64,000 bases of DNA from Numidum massiliense (GCF_001375555.1 NZ_CTDZ01000009.1:1543758-1607757); one strand, 5' to 3'. Counted from the first letter of the stretch, positions 45,392-55,121 are shown. Translations and numbers: made by a program. Notes: generated from the sequence alone by a model not told the origin.

Positions 45392-46465
45392 TTATGTAGT
45401 CCTAAAAGCTGCGAACCGGTGCAAACGGCTGTACACATAAAGCAACATTGTGAGAGAACGCGATTTTTTCATGACAGCGCGGGAAACGTCACGCACGTGC
45501 GGCTGCTCGCGCACTTTGTTGTCTGATAAGTACAAACCTAAGAGCCCTTCAACGATCATCGTATGGTACGCCTTGTCAGGTAGGGAGGCGAGGTGCTTGC
45601 GTGACTGCTCGCGGAAATAAGTGAGGCGCTCGATCGTATCATCCGTCCCGAAGTAGTACGAGCAAAAATTCAGATCGCCCCCCTCTTCATCTTCTTTTTG
45701 GTCGATTAAGTAGTCTAACAAAATATGCAAGGCGGCAATCCACGGAAAGTAAGCGCGGGTTATGTCCTGCACCCGCCGTTCACTCACACCTTCTTCACAT
45801 GCGACTTGAAAGAGCATAAACACACCGAGGGTCGATCCTGTCGCTGCGGCAAACTCGTACCACCTCAGTTGCGGATATTGCGCCGCGTGCGCCTGCCACC
45901 AGTCTTTTAGCTGTTGCTCACGCGCACTCGGGTGGATATGTTTATACACTTGTAAATCCGAGTAAAGTGAGACGAAACGGACGATCGGCTCCTGCACGAG
46001 CCCGTAATGCGGCAACGTCGCGATGTGCTGCTGACACGTCTCGACGAGTGCGCGTAAATAGCCACTATCGTCTTTCTCCTGGCGGTATTTATAGTAATCG
46101 GCACACGTCGCCTCAGGGTCGACGGCATCTAACATCGCTTGGTGCAATTGGCGAAAGTCAGTAGGATCGAGCGACGTACTGCGGTCACACAAGTTATCCA
46201 AATAGTCGCTGATCGTCTGAAAGGCGACGATGAGCGGCACTAATTTGTGGCGGTGACGCAAATCGGCGGCCGCGTAAAAGCTACCGCCTTCGCAATGAAA
46301 TTGTTTGCTTTTTATGCTCGCCAACGCTTGCTTGCGCAATTCGGGGTCGTTAATGTGCTCCGCCTTTTGTCGCCAAAAGCGCAATTGTTCGTGCACGAGT
46401 GGAAACACGTGGCGGTACATGCGGAAAAGTAATTTAAACGTTGAACGCGGTGTTTGATCTGGCAC
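45392..46465 (-). CDS. ytpB: Tetraprenyl-beta-curcumene synthase (YtpB-like)
   Basis: DUF2600 family enzyme that cyclises C35 heptaprenyl diphosphate to sesquarterpenes in Bacillus. The Asp-rich segment DYLDNLCDR near residues 86-94 and DYLIDQKEDEEGGDLNFCSYYF are characteristic. 357 aa; GTG start. In B. subtilis its products (sporulenes) are found in spores, and dxr and uppS in this window feed or share the isoprenoid pool. No squalene-hopene cyclase-like partner is seen nearby. Confidence 0.9.
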   Translation of the reverse strand: MPDQTPRSTFKLLFRMYRHVFPLVHEQLRFWRQKAEHINDPELRKQALASIKSKQFHCEGGSFYAAADLRHRHKLVPLIVAFQTISDYLDNLCDRSTSLDPTDFRQLHQAMLDAVDPEATCADYYKYRQEKDDSGYLRALVETCQQHIATLPHYGLVQEPIVRFVSLYSDLQVYKHIHPSAREQQLKDWWQAHAAQYPQLRWYEFAAATGSTLGVFMLFQVACEEGVSERRVQDITRAYFPWIAALHILLDYLIDQKEDEEGGDLNFCSYYFGTDDTIERLTYFREQSRKHLASLPDKAYHTMIVEGLLGLYLSDNKVREQPHVRDVSRAVMKKSRSLTMLLYVYSRLHRFAAFRTT

Positions 46466-46587
46466 TACAACAATCGCTCCTTAACTAAACAGGTTCTTAT
46501 CTATAGTTTACACGACTTATCGGTGAAAGGCTGTTAATTATAGGCGACATTTTCATAAAAACTGGATTGATTCCGATGGAATCTTTA

Positions 46588-46616
46588 TTGTGTAAATCCC
46601 CGTTAAACTATATAAT
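46588..46616 (+). promoter_or_regulatory. Putative SigA promoter of the 186-aa protein gene
   Basis: TTGTGT (46588-46593) and TATAAT (46611-46616) are separated by exactly 17 nt, 34 nt before the TTG start. Confidence 0.65.
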
Positions 46617-46650
46617 AACAGCAGATTAAATGTACGAGGAGGGAATTCGC

Positions 46651-47211
46651 TTGCTATCGAAAATTAAACAGTTGCTCGACGATCACAAACGCGAACCGTT
46701 AGAGAACGAGCAACTCGCTCTACAAGAGCTGCAAAAATTACAGGCCGAAAACGAGAGGTTACAAGAAAATATAACGTCGCTCCGCGAGCAAACGTTACCG
46801 CCGCGACTTCACCTCGAATTTTTTTACTATCATGTGCAAGCCAACGCACATGAGCAATACACCGAACAACAATTGGACCATTTCCCTATTATGGCTATCG
46901 CCGTTCATTTTATGGACGAGATTCGCGCCGTTCCGTATTGGTTACAAGCGTTACTCAGCGGGCTGGAACAGACGCTCCACGCGATGCGCACACGCTGTCA
47001 AACCGTCAAACAAAAAGACGTGTTCAGTTTGTTCGTCGATACGAAAGTGTATCCACAGCAAGAAGTGAGACGGGTTCTACAATACGCCGTTAAGCAGTTG
47101 CAACAACTACAACAGTTGAGCGACAATATGATGACCGTCCGCGTACACGTCGGCGGGGACGATCTGTACGATCAACTACTCGAAACGTACGCACAGTACA
47201 CGCGAGGTTAA
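46651..47211 (+). CDS. Uncharacterised coiled-coil protein (186 aa)
   Basis: Not recognised. The chosen start is the TTG at 46651, 8 nt after GAGGAGGG; an upstream ATG at 46630 lacks a site. Residues 10-60 form a heptad-like Glu/Gln/Leu coiled coil (NEQLALQELQKLQAENERLQEN). The rest is alpha-helical with a conserved-looking LEFFYYHVQANAHEQYTEQQLDHFPIMAIAVHF and a long second Gln/Leu helix. It may be a cytoplasmic scaffold or regulator; no motif for catalysis. It is the last gene of the accessory block. Confidence 0.7.
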   Translation: MLSKIKQLLDDHKREPLENEQLALQELQKLQAENERLQENITSLREQTLPPRLHLEFFYYHVQANAHEQYTEQQLDHFPIMAIAVHFMDEIRAVPYWLQALLSGLEQTLHAMRTRCQTVKQKDVFSLFVDTKVYPQQEVRRVLQYAVKQLQQLQQLSDNMMTVRVHVGGDDLYDQLLETYAQYTRG

Positions 47212-47280
47212 CGGGCATTCATTTTCTTTAGCATACTTTAGCATACATAGGTCGTACAAGGCGCATAAACCACGCGCGCC

Positions 47281-47646
47281 TCAAAACGCGGCGACGATAT
47301 GCGTGACTTGCGGACGTTCCGCAGCCGACGGGATGTACACCGCAATGACGTCGAAACGTAACGGATGATTCAAGAGGCCGTGCATTTGGGCGTATTGGAG
47401 ACCGAGACGGCGCAGTTTCTGCTGTTTGCGGTAGTCGACCGACTCTGCTGCGGTACCGTACGCCTTGGAGCGCCGCGTACGCACTTCGACAAACACGACA
47501 TGCGCATCTTCCGGGCTTTTGGCAACGATGTCAAGTTCTCCGAGGCGCGTACGCCAATTCATCGCCAATATCGTCCAACCTTTTCCCTCTAAATATTGCC
47601 GGGCCAACCGTTCCCCTCTTTGCCCCGTCTGTTTCCGCTGATCCAC
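47281..47646 (-). CDS. yraN: YraN family endonuclease-like protein (UPF0102)
   Basis: Restriction-endonuclease-fold protein of unknown physiological role. The conserved motif is usually RxGEIDLI...E; here RTRLGELDIVA near residues 33-43 and VVFVEVRTRRS follow. Length 121 aa, GTG start 8 nt after AGGGGG. It is placed downstream of rnhB, as is its homologue YlqH/YraN relative in Bacillales. Confidence 0.9.
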   Translation of the reverse strand: MDQRKQTGQRGERLARQYLEGKGWTILAMNWRTRLGELDIVAKSPEDAHVVFVEVRTRRSKAYGTAAESVDYRKQQKLRRLGLQYAQMHGLLNHPLRFDVIAVYIPSAAERPQVTHIVAAF

Positions 47647-47711
47647 TCCGTGCGCCCCCTTCTCCCGTCCCCACTGTTCTCGACTGACGACTATATGGTT
47701 ACTACAGCTTG

Positions 47712-48491
47712 CTACTTACTGCGGCACACTTCCTTCACCGGCGCGAAGGACCGGCGGTGTTCCGGTGTCGGGCCGTTTGTGCGGAGCGCCTGCAAATGTT
47801 CTGCAGTCCCGTACCCCATATTCCGTTCAAATCCGTACCCTTCGTACGTCTCGGCGAGTTTTGCCATTAACCGATCACGCGTCACTTTCGCCACGATCGA
47901 AGCGGCGGCGATTGAGATACTCCGCGCGTCGCCAGCAACAATTTTCTCTTGGGCGATGGCGATCTCCTTAAGGTGTACCGCATCGTTTAGCAACAGCTGC
48001 GGCTCACTGCGCAGCGATTTAACGGCCGCTGTCATCGCCTCGAGCGTCGCGTGGTAAATGTTGACCTCGTCAATGCGCGCAACTGGCACGATCGCCGTTT
48101 GCCAGTCGAGAGCCACGTGGACGATTTCGCCGTACAGGCGCTCCCGCTCGCTAGCTGAAAGTTTTTTTGAATCGTTTAACCCGGGAAGGTATGCATCAGG
48201 GGGGAGAATGACGGCAGCTGCGACGACTGGGCCTGCTAGCGGGCCGCGACCGACTTCGTCGACGCCGGCGAGTAACGTCTTTCCTAAGCGCCAGTAGTGT
48301 CGTTCGTACGTCGTCATCGCGTGCCACTGATCTCGTAGCGTCTGCTCGCGCGTTTGGCGACGTTCCCACTGCGCCAACAACTGCTGGACGCCGCGACGTT
48401 CATCGGCTTCGAGAGCGTCGATCCACTCGCGCGACACGTCCCCTTGCGCTAACTGTTCTTTAATTTCGCGAATCGTAAGTTGAACGCGCAT
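47712..48491 (-). CDS. rnhB: Ribonuclease HII RnhB
   Basis: Cleaves RNA in RNA-DNA hybrids and excises single ribonucleotides from DNA. The catalytic DEG-like motif is LAGVDEVGRGPLAGPVVAAAV near residues 70-90 of the frame; the conserved NDAVHLKE and SIAAASIVAKVTRDRL also show. I chose the ATG at 48491 (259 aa); its A overlaps the rbgA stop (TAATG). The N-terminal 65 residues are longer than the catalytic core, as often in Bacillus. Confidence 0.95.
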   Translation of the reverse strand: MRVQLTIREIKEQLAQGDVSREWIDALEADERRGVQQLLAQWERRQTREQTLRDQWHAMTTYERHYWRLGKTLLAGVDEVGRGPLAGPVVAAAVILPPDAYLPGLNDSKKLSASERERLYGEIVHVALDWQTAIVPVARIDEVNIYHATLEAMTAAVKSLRSEPQLLLNDAVHLKEIAIAQEKIVAGDARSISIAAASIVAKVTRDRLMAKLAETYEGYGFERNMGYGTAEHLQALRTNGPTPEHRRSFAPVKEVCRSK

Positions 48492-49357
48492 TAGCTGTCC
48501 GCCACCCAATCGGCGGGCTGCTCAAAGCTTATGCGCCCGAGTTTGCCGGTCTGTAAATCGTGCAGTAACAGTTCGGATGCTTTTTCCAAATCAATTGTAC
48601 CCCCACTTCTCATACAGCCGCGTTTTTTCCCGATTTCTTCTAGCAGTTGCCCGCTGTCATCGGGAAGTTCACTCAGGCGGTAACGCGATTGCAAGGCGTC
48701 GGGATAACGGTTACGCAGTAATGTAAGTGCATAAAAAGCGGCCTCACTGGCGGCAAAGATCGTCGACTTAATCGCCCCACTCGCCGCTAACCGCTGTCCG
48801 ACGACCGGATCGTCGAATTTTGGCCATAAAATACCCGGCGTATCGAGTAGTTGGATGTGCTTGTCCACCTTAATCCACTGCTGCGCCTTCGTCACCCCCG
48901 GCTTATTTCCCGTTTTCGTCGCACTGCGCCGCGCTAGCCGGTTAATGAGCGATGACTTTCCGACGTTCGGGATTCCGACGATCATACAGCGGGCGAGTTG
49001 TTTGCGAATGCCTTTCGCCTCTAGCGCCTCCCATTTCCGTTGCATTAGCGTGGCAACGAGCGGTGGCAGTTCGCGCACGCCAGCACCCGATTGCGCGTCA
49101 ATCGGTACGACGTATACACCGTCGTTACGGAAATAGTGCACCCATTCCCGATTGACCGCTTCGTCTGCGAGGTCGCGCTTATTCAGCACGACGACGCGAG
49201 GTTTGTCCCCTAATATGTCATGCATCATCGGATTGCGGCTCGACAGCGGCAGTCGCGCATCTAGCAATTCAATCACGACGTCGATCCGTTTTAAATTTTC
49301 TTCTACTTCGCGCCGCGCTTTCGCCATATGGCCCGGAAACCATTGAATCGTCGTCAT
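48491..49357 (-). CDS. rbgA: Ribosome biogenesis GTPase RbgA (YlqF)
   Basis: Circularly permuted GTPase needed for late 50S assembly in Bacillus. WFPGHMAKARREVEENLKRIDVVIELLDARLPLSSRNP at the N-terminus, G4 NKRD, G1 GIPNVGKSS and G3 DTPGIL in permuted order are diagnostic. 288 aa; it overlaps lepB by 4 nt (ATGA) and rnhB by 1 nt. In B. subtilis rbgA is also paired with rnhB. Confidence 0.96.
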   Translation of the reverse strand: MTTIQWFPGHMAKARREVEENLKRIDVVIELLDARLPLSSRNPMMHDILGDKPRVVVLNKRDLADEAVNREWVHYFRNDGVYVVPIDAQSGAGVRELPPLVATLMQRKWEALEAKGIRKQLARCMIVGIPNVGKSSLINRLARRSATKTGNKPGVTKAQQWIKVDKHIQLLDTPGILWPKFDDPVVGQRLAASGAIKSTIFAASEAAFYALTLLRNRYPDALQSRYRLSELPDDSGQLLEEIGKKRGCMRSGGTIDLEKASELLLHDLQTGKLGRISFEQPADWVADS

Positions 49358-50016
49358 GAACCATCACCTAACATGCGAAATTGAGGTAGCGGCCACAGCA
49401 CGACCTCGGCCCGTCCAACCACTTTGTCTAGCGGGATCGTTCCGATCGCGCGGCTGTCTTCACTTCCCGGCCGATTATCGCCGAGGACGAACAGCTCGCC
49501 TTTCGGCACACTAATCGGTCCGATGTTTTCTGTATAGTGAACGCCACCGCCCGTTTCTTGCAACTCGTCATTGTTGTTACTTTCTGTGTTTTCCCTTCCT
49601 GTTTGGCCGCTACTGTTTTTTTGTTCTTCTTCACGGTACTGCTTTTTTGCTTTCTCTATGTATGGTTCGGCAATTTTTTTGCCGTTCACGTACAGCGTAT
49701 CGTCACGCACTTCCACAGTGTCACCCGGGACGCCGATGACGCGTTTAATGTAATCCCGCCCTAGTGGGGCGTGAAAGACGAGAATTTCCCCTCGCTCCGG
49801 TTCCCGCATCTTATATATGACCTTGTTCACGATGAGCCCTTCACCGCTTTCGAGATTCGGCTCCATTGACTGGCCGGATACGAAATACGGCTCAAATAAA
49901 AACATCCGAATGACGACGGCCAATCCGATCGCGATCAAGATCGCCTTCGTCCATTCCCACAGTTCGTTCCGCTCTGAATTCGCCTTGTCCGCCGAACGGG
50001 AACCTTCTGCAGTCAT
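49354..50016 (-). CDS. lepB: Signal peptidase I
   Basis: Removes Sec and Tat signal peptides at the outer membrane face. One N-terminal transmembrane helix (about residues 23-40, AILIAIGLAVVIRMFLF) is followed by the catalytic Ser in SGQSMEP (Ser50) and Lys in YIKRVIG (Lys91). The chosen ATG at 50016 gives 220 aa, 5 nt after GAGGAG. About 30 Asn/Glu/Gln/Gly-rich residues (128-158) are inserted between two conserved blocks and are absent from typical Bacillus enzymes. Confidence 0.95.
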   Translation of the reverse strand: MTAEGSRSADKANSERNELWEWTKAILIAIGLAVVIRMFLFEPYFVSGQSMEPNLESGEGLIVNKVIYKMREPERGEILVFHAPLGRDYIKRVIGVPGDTVEVRDDTLYVNGKKIAEPYIEKAKKQYREEEQKNSSGQTGRENTESNNNDELQETGGGVHYTENIGPISVPKGELFVLGDNRPGSEDSRAIGTIPLDKVVGRAEVVLWPLPQFRMLGDGS

Positions 50017-50102
50017 GCGCACTCCTCGCTTCCTTTAAACACGTATTAAAAATTTACAGACCACTCTCGCGACACGTGATATGTACACGTACGATATATA
50101 AG

Positions 50103-50127
50103 AAAAGGGACTTGTTTCCCAAGCCCC
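50103..50127 (-). terminator. Rho-independent terminator of rplS
   Basis: An 8-bp stem with one G-U pair (50107-50114 with 50120-50127) and a 5-nt loop is followed on the minus strand by TTTTCTTATATA. It lies 13 nt past the rplS stop and separates rplS from lepB. Confidence 0.85.
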
Positions 50128-50140
50128 TCCCTCTTGTCGC

Positions 50141-50488
50141 TTATCGACGTGCTTCCTTAATTCTTGCTGCTTTACCGCGCAAGTTACGCAAGTAGTAAAG
50201 CTTAGCCCGACGAACCTTACCGCGGCGAATCACTTCAATCTTATCCAGTTTCGGCGAGTGTAGCGGGAATGTCCGCTCGACGCCTACACCGTAAGAAATT
50301 TTACGAACAGTAAACGTTTCGCTAATGCCGCCGCCGCGTCGCTTAATGACGACGCCCTCGAACACCTGAATCCGTTCGCGTTGGCCCTCGATGACCTTAA
50401 CGTGGACGCGCAGCGTATCCCCAGCGCGAAAGTCGGGAATGTCGCTCTTAAGCTGTTCCTGTCCAATTTGACGTACTAATTCGTTCAT
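50141..50488 (-). CDS. rplS: 50S ribosomal protein L19
   Basis: Large-subunit protein at the subunit interface. [44 protein letters not shown] is characteristic. I chose the ATG at 50488 (115 aa, the B. subtilis length), 7 nt after AAGGAGGG; the frame extends 10 codons further without a site. It has its own promoter, leader and terminator, so it is a single-gene unit. Confidence 0.97.
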   Translation of the reverse strand: MNELVRQIGQEQLKSDIPDFRAGDTLRVHVKVIEGQRERIQVFEGVVIKRRGGGISETFTVRKISYGVGVERTFPLHSPKLDKIEVIRRGKVRRAKLYYLRNLRGKAARIKEARR

Positions 50489-50560
50489 CGGTGTCCCTCC
50501 TTCCGCACGAGCGTTCATACCAGGCTCGATTAGTCCCGGTAGCGGACCGCCGTATTCACA
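50489..50560 (-). ncRNA. Candidate L19 leader region upstream of rplS
   Basis: The transcript from the 50567-50595 promoter carries about 70 nt before the start, containing self-complementary segments (for example GGCGGTCCGCTACCGGGA). Ribosomal protein L19 leaders are described upstream of rplS in Bacillales, and position and length fit; the actual fold was not computed. Confidence 0.45.
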
Positions 50561-50566
50561 TGTGAT

Positions 50567-50595
50567 ATTCTACCACACGCATTACAAAAAAACAA
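50567..50595 (-). promoter_or_regulatory. Putative SigA promoter of rplS
   Basis: Minus-strand TTGTTT (50590-50595) and TAGAAT (50567-50572) are separated by exactly 17 nt and lie just after trmD. Confidence 0.7.
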
Positions 50596-50606
50596 CGACA
50601 CACCCT

Positions 50607-51518
50607 CTACGTATTGTCCGTTTCATTGGCGAGCTCAGCTAAAAATTCCCGGTCGTCATCACTCAAGCTCGCTTCGCGCAGTAAGTCCGGACGCCGCTCC
50701 CACGTGCGCCTGATCGCTTCTTGGCGGCGCCATTTGGCGATCTCGGCGTGGTTACCAGAAAGGAGCACATCCGGTACCGTCCAGCCGCGAAACGAGGCTG
50801 GACGCGTGTATTGCGGATATTCAAGCAGCCCTGCCGCGTGTGAATCGTCATGTGCCGATTGCTCGTTGCCGAGCACGCCCGGTAGCAGCCGAGTCACGCT
50901 GTCGACGACGACCATCGCCGCAAGTTCGCCCCCCGTGAGCACGTAATCGCCGAGCGAAAGTTCATCAGTCGCTAAATGGGTGCGAATCCGCTCGTCGAAC
51001 CCTTCATAGTGCCCGCAAATGAGAACTAAGTGATCTTCTTGCGCCAGTTCAGCCGCCTTGCGCTGCTCGAAGCGCTCCCCTTGCGGCGTCAGCAACACGA
51101 TGCGCGTACCGCGCCGCGGTTGAGGTTTACCTGTGGGGAAAGGCAGCTGTTCACTTTTGGAACCCAACTGCGCTTCGGCTGCTGAACGCGACTGGGGCTC
51201 GCCCACTGAAACCGACTGCCCTTCACCTACTGGGCACGTCGGTCGTTCACCTGTAGATGGTGTGTCGCTAGGCTGCGCACCATCTCTTGTTGCGAGTACG
51301 TGTTCCACTGCACTAAAAATCGGCTGGGGCCGGAGCAGCATCCCCCCGCCCCCTCCGTACGGCGGTTCGTCGACGGTGCGGTGTTTGTTGTCGCTAAAGT
51401 CGCGAAAATTGACGACGTCGACGGAGACTTTGCCATTCGCGATCGCCTTCCCTATAATACTCGCCTGTAACACGGGCGCGAACATCTCCGGAAACAGCGT
51501 TAAAATATGTATGTGCAC
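50607..51518 (-). CDS. trmD: tRNA (guanine(37)-N1)-methyltransferase TrmD, with repeat insertion
   Basis: SAM-dependent SPOUT-class enzyme making m1G37, essential for reading-frame maintenance. [43 protein letters not shown] and [22 protein letters not shown] are all present. The protein has 303 aa versus about 243 in B. subtilis; the extra 60 residues (about 77-135) consist of six degenerate 8-residue repeats near the N-terminal domain's surface, before LLTPQGERF. The active-site motifs are intact, so activity is likely kept. It overlaps none of its neighbours (6 nt after rimM). Confidence 0.95.
   Translation of the reverse strand: MHIHILTLFPEMFAPVLQASIIGKAIANGKVSVDVVNFRDFSDNKHRTVDEPPYGGGGGMLLRPQPIFSAVEHVLATRDGAQPSDTPSTGERPTCPVGEGQSVSVGEPQSRSAAEAQLGSKSEQLPFPTGKPQPRRGTRIVLLTPQGERFEQRKAAELAQEDHLVLICGHYEGFDERIRTHLATDELSLGDYVLTGGELAAMVVVDSVTRLLPGVLGNEQSAHDDSHAAGLLEYPQYTRPASFRGWTVPDVLLSGNHAEIAKWRRQEAIRRTWERRPDLLREASLSDDDREFLAELANETDNT
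51114..51290 (-). repeat. Minisatellite-derived insertion inside trmD
   Basis: The insertion codes six 24-bp units (residues 88-135), consensus TCAGTAGGTGAACGGCAGTC.., giving octads such as [16 protein letters not shown] and SAAEAQLG. Copies have diverged, so it is old, but the reading frame has been kept because the unit is a multiple of three. Confidence 0.7.
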
Positions 51519-51524
51519 CGTCAG

Positions 51525-52052
51525 TCACTCCAACCCCGGCATCCATTCAATCACCACTTTTTTTTGTTCGGGGAGCACTTGTTTCACGACGTCGGCGATG
51601 TACGGTAAGTAGAGCTCTCCGGCTTTAGCCCCTTGACGCTTGACGACCCACACGTCGTTCGCACCCGGTTGCAAGATGTCAGTGATCGTCCCGACGCGCT
51701 CCCCGTCCGTCGTGACAACTTCGCAACCGACGATCTCGTAAAAATAGTATTCGTGTTCGTCGAGCGCATGCGCGGCTGCAGCGGCAATTTTTATTTCGCC
51801 ACCTCGCAACTGTTCCACCTCGTCAACCGTTTCGAATTCGCGAAATTTAACGACATACTGACCCTTGTGCGAGCGGCTGTGCGCCACTGTCACTTGCAAG
51901 GGCTTAAGCTCGCCCTTCGGAAATACGAACAGTGCTTCACCGCTAGCGAAGCGCTGCTCCGGGAAATCTGTCGCTACTTTTACGCGTACTTCACCAGCTA
52001 AGCCTTGTGGTTTCGATATATATCCTACCGTTAACCATTCGGGTGCGCTCAT
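51525..52052 (-). CDS. rimM: Ribosome maturation factor RimM
   Basis: Assists late 30S assembly. The N-terminal PRC-barrel-linked domain shows TVGYISKPQGLAGEVRVKVATDFPE; the PRC barrel has YYFYEIVGCEV and VGTITDILQPGANDVWVV. The ATG at 52052 gives 175 aa after AAGGGGGG; the longer frame runs into ylqD. It overlaps ylqD by 4 nt (ATGA), so translation may be coupled. Confidence 0.95.
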   Translation of the reverse strand: MSAPEWLTVGYISKPQGLAGEVRVKVATDFPEQRFASGEALFVFPKGELKPLQVTVAHSRSHKGQYVVKFREFETVDEVEQLRGGEIKIAAAAAHALDEHEYYFYEIVGCEVVTTDGERVGTITDILQPGANDVWVVKRQGAKAGELYLPYIADVVKQVLPEQKKVVIEWMPGLE

Positions 52053-52462
52053 GTTGTCCCCCCTTGGCGAATGTCGTGGACGAAACCGTCTTTCAACACA
52101 ATTTCCGTCTGTCTCATTAGCTCGTCCCAATTGTCGCCGATCGTTACATCGACTTCACTATCTACTTGACTGTGAATAATTTCACTGCCTTCAGCGAGCT
52201 TTTCAATTTGCGCATACTGCAGCCGCAGCCGCTCCATTTTTTCTTGCCTACTCGACACTTCATCGTTCAAGCGCTCTTCTGCTTGTTGTAGTGCCTCGCG
52301 GCCATGCTTCTCGGCGCGATGAAGTAATTTCCGCCGTTCAAACGACAATTGCTCCAGCTCTAATTCCAATTGCCTCAGCGCCTGTTCACATTGCTTAAGT
52401 AAGTCGTTTTTAGTATGTTCAGTTACGAGCAACTTTACTGTCACTGGGCGTTTAATGCGCAC
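52049..52462 (-). CDS. ylqD: YlqD-like protein
   Basis: A 137-aa coiled-coil-rich protein found between rpsP/khpA and rimM in Bacillus; function unknown. GTG start after GGGAGGTGG. Residues 5-17 (PVTVKLLVTEHTK) match the conserved start; residues 18-95 form a charged coiled coil (ALRQLELELEQLSFERRKLL). The start of rimM overlaps its stop. Confidence 0.88.
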   Translation of the reverse strand: MRIKRPVTVKLLVTEHTKNDLLKQCEQALRQLELELEQLSFERRKLLHRAEKHGREALQQAEERLNDEVSSRQEKMERLRLQYAQIEKLAEGSEIIHSQVDSEVDVTIGDNWDELMRQTEIVLKDGFVHDIRQGGTT

Positions 52463-52605
52463 GTGGCCACCTCCCTCTCGCAACCGTCTGCCTATTCACA
52501 CGAAGCGGATTCCCGCTCAAGGTTCGATGCGATCGCGTTCAAAAAAGAGGACAAACGTCTGTCTACATCTCCCCACTTCTCTGAACGACCTTTCGTTGGA
52601 CGACG

Positions 52606-52627
52606 AAAAGGGTTGGCACCCCAACCC
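52606..52627 (-). terminator. Terminator downstream of khpA
   Basis: GGGTTGG (52610-52616) and CCAACCC (52621-52627) enclose 4 nt and are followed on the minus strand by TTTTCGTCG. It lies 6 nt past the khpA stop, so ylqD-rimM-trmD may partly rely on read-through. Confidence 0.75.
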
Positions 52628-52633
52628 CTCACT

Positions 52634-52861
52634 TTAAACGATTTCAATCGTCACCCGCTTATCCTCTTTAACCGCTGCTGCACTGAGCACGGTACGCATC
52701 GCTTTAGCGATCCGCCCTTGCCTGCCGATCACCTTCCCCATGTCTTCGGGGGCGACGGACAATTCGTATACGATGGTACGTTCACCGGGCACTTCCCGAA
52801 CGCGCACCTCTTCGGGGTGATCGACGAGTGCTTTCGCCAACGTTTCGACAAGCTCTTTCAC
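52634..52861 (-). CDS. khpA: KH-domain RNA-binding protein KhpA
   Basis: Small KH-domain protein that partners KhpB in several Gram-positives and affects cell size and sRNA use. [25 protein letters not shown] and the KH core [19 protein letters not shown] are clear. I chose the GTG at 52861 (75 aa, MKELVETL): GGAGGG is 7 nt upstream, whereas the ATG at 52876 has none. It lies 122 nt after rpsP with an attenuator-like hairpin in between. Confidence 0.9.
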   Translation of the reverse strand: MKELVETLAKALVDHPEEVRVREVPGERTIVYELSVAPEDMGKVIGRQGRIAKAMRTVLSAAAVKEDKRVTIEIV

Positions 52862-52876
52862 GGTCAGACCCTCCAT

Positions 52877-52909
52877 TTTAAAAAACAGAGGTGCCCTAAG
52901 GCACTCTCT
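52877..52909 (-). terminator. Terminator/attenuator between rpsP and khpA
   Basis: AGAG-GTGCC (52887-52895) and GGCAC-T-CTCT (52900-52909) form a stem with a single bulge; the minus strand then reads GTTTTTTA. It falls within the ffh-rpsP-khpA operon, so it likely tunes S16 versus KhpA levels. Confidence 0.7.
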
Positions 52910-52982
52910 AAGTCGACTCACTAACTGACGATCACCGAGTTAACTTTTCGAGCTCCTTAAGGTCCTCCTGCGCGAGCGCCAG

Positions 52983-53267
52983 TTACTTATTCGCTTTGGC
53001 ACTCGTTTTTGCCTCGTGAAATTTCTTCATCAACCCCGCGTCGCTGAACAAATTGCGCACCGTGTCAGACGGTTGGGCGCCGTTTTGCAACCATTGCAAC
53101 GCTTTTTCTTCGTCGATTTTCACTTGCGCCGGTTGGGCAACCGGGTTGTAATAACCGATTTCTTCGATAAAACGTCCATCGCGCGGCGAACGAGAGTCGG
53201 CGACGACGAGACGGTAGAACGGCGCTTTTTTTGCACCCATTCTTTTTAAACGGATTTTTACAGCCAT
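52983..53267 (-). CDS. rpsP: 30S ribosomal protein S16
   Basis: Small-subunit protein important for 30S assembly. [42 protein letters not shown] is diagnostic. 94 aa. It follows ffh by 42 nt. The ffh-rpsP-khpA-ylqD-rimM-trmD order is as in B. subtilis. Confidence 0.97.
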   Translation of the reverse strand: MAVKIRLKRMGAKKAPFYRLVVADSRSPRDGRFIEEIGYYNPVAQPAQVKIDEEKALQWLQNGAQPSDTVRNLFSDAGLMKKFHEAKTSAKANK

Positions 53268-53309
53268 GATGTGTTCACCTCCTGCTTCTAGTAAACAAAG
53301 GACAGCCGT

Positions 53310-54659
<1,350 letters not shown>

Positions 54660-54671
54660 GCTGTTGCCTCC

Positions 54672-55013
54672 TTAATCGACGGCTAACAGTTGGTCGAGCA
54701 ACGGCCGGACGCGCTTTGCCACGTCGGGGCGATCGGCAATCGCCCGTTCCACCTGTTTGATCAGCTGTTTGCGCGCTGTATGCTTTTCGACCAACCGCAA
54801 GGCGTCTTCCATATGTGAGAGCGTCTTTTCCGTTCGCTTTATATGATCGTGCACCGCTTGGCGACTAATGCCGTAATGTTCGGCGATTTCGCCGAGCGAC
54901 CAATCTTCCGCATAATATAACGCCATAAACGTCTGTTGTTTCTCATTTAACAGCGGACGATAAAAATCGTACAGTAAATTGAAGGTAGTCGTTTTGTCCA
55001 GCAGTTGGATCAT
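54672..55013 (-). CDS. ylxM: YlxM family DNA-binding protein (SRP operon)
   Basis: Helix-turn-helix protein of the ylxM-ffh operon; homologues bind SRP components in Streptococcus. WSLGEIAEHYGISRQAVHDHIKRTEKTL near residues 42-63 is the HTH. Length 113 aa. The promoter at 55148-55176 lies within the 169-bp gap before it. Confidence 0.93.
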   Translation of the reverse strand: MIQLLDKTTTFNLLYDFYRPLLNEKQQTFMALYYAEDWSLGEIAEHYGISRQAVHDHIKRTEKTLSHMEDALRLVEKHTARKQLIKQVERAIADRPDVAKRVRPLLDQLLAVD

Positions 55014-55092
55014 CCCATTTTTATTAAAAAAACGTCAGTTTCCCGTCACACGCTTCTCCATATTACCTGTCACGTGACGCTGTCATATGGCA

Positions 55093-55121
55093 ATAACATC
55101 ACCTGATGTGTCACATGTCAA
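55093..55121 (-). promoter_or_regulatory. Second putative promoter upstream of ylxM
   Basis: Minus-strand TTGACA (55116-55121) with TGTTAT (55093-55098) at 17 nt. The -10 matches consensus at four of six positions. Hairpin-forming CACCTGATGTG and GTCACGTGAC motifs lie between and around it. Confidence 0.45.
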
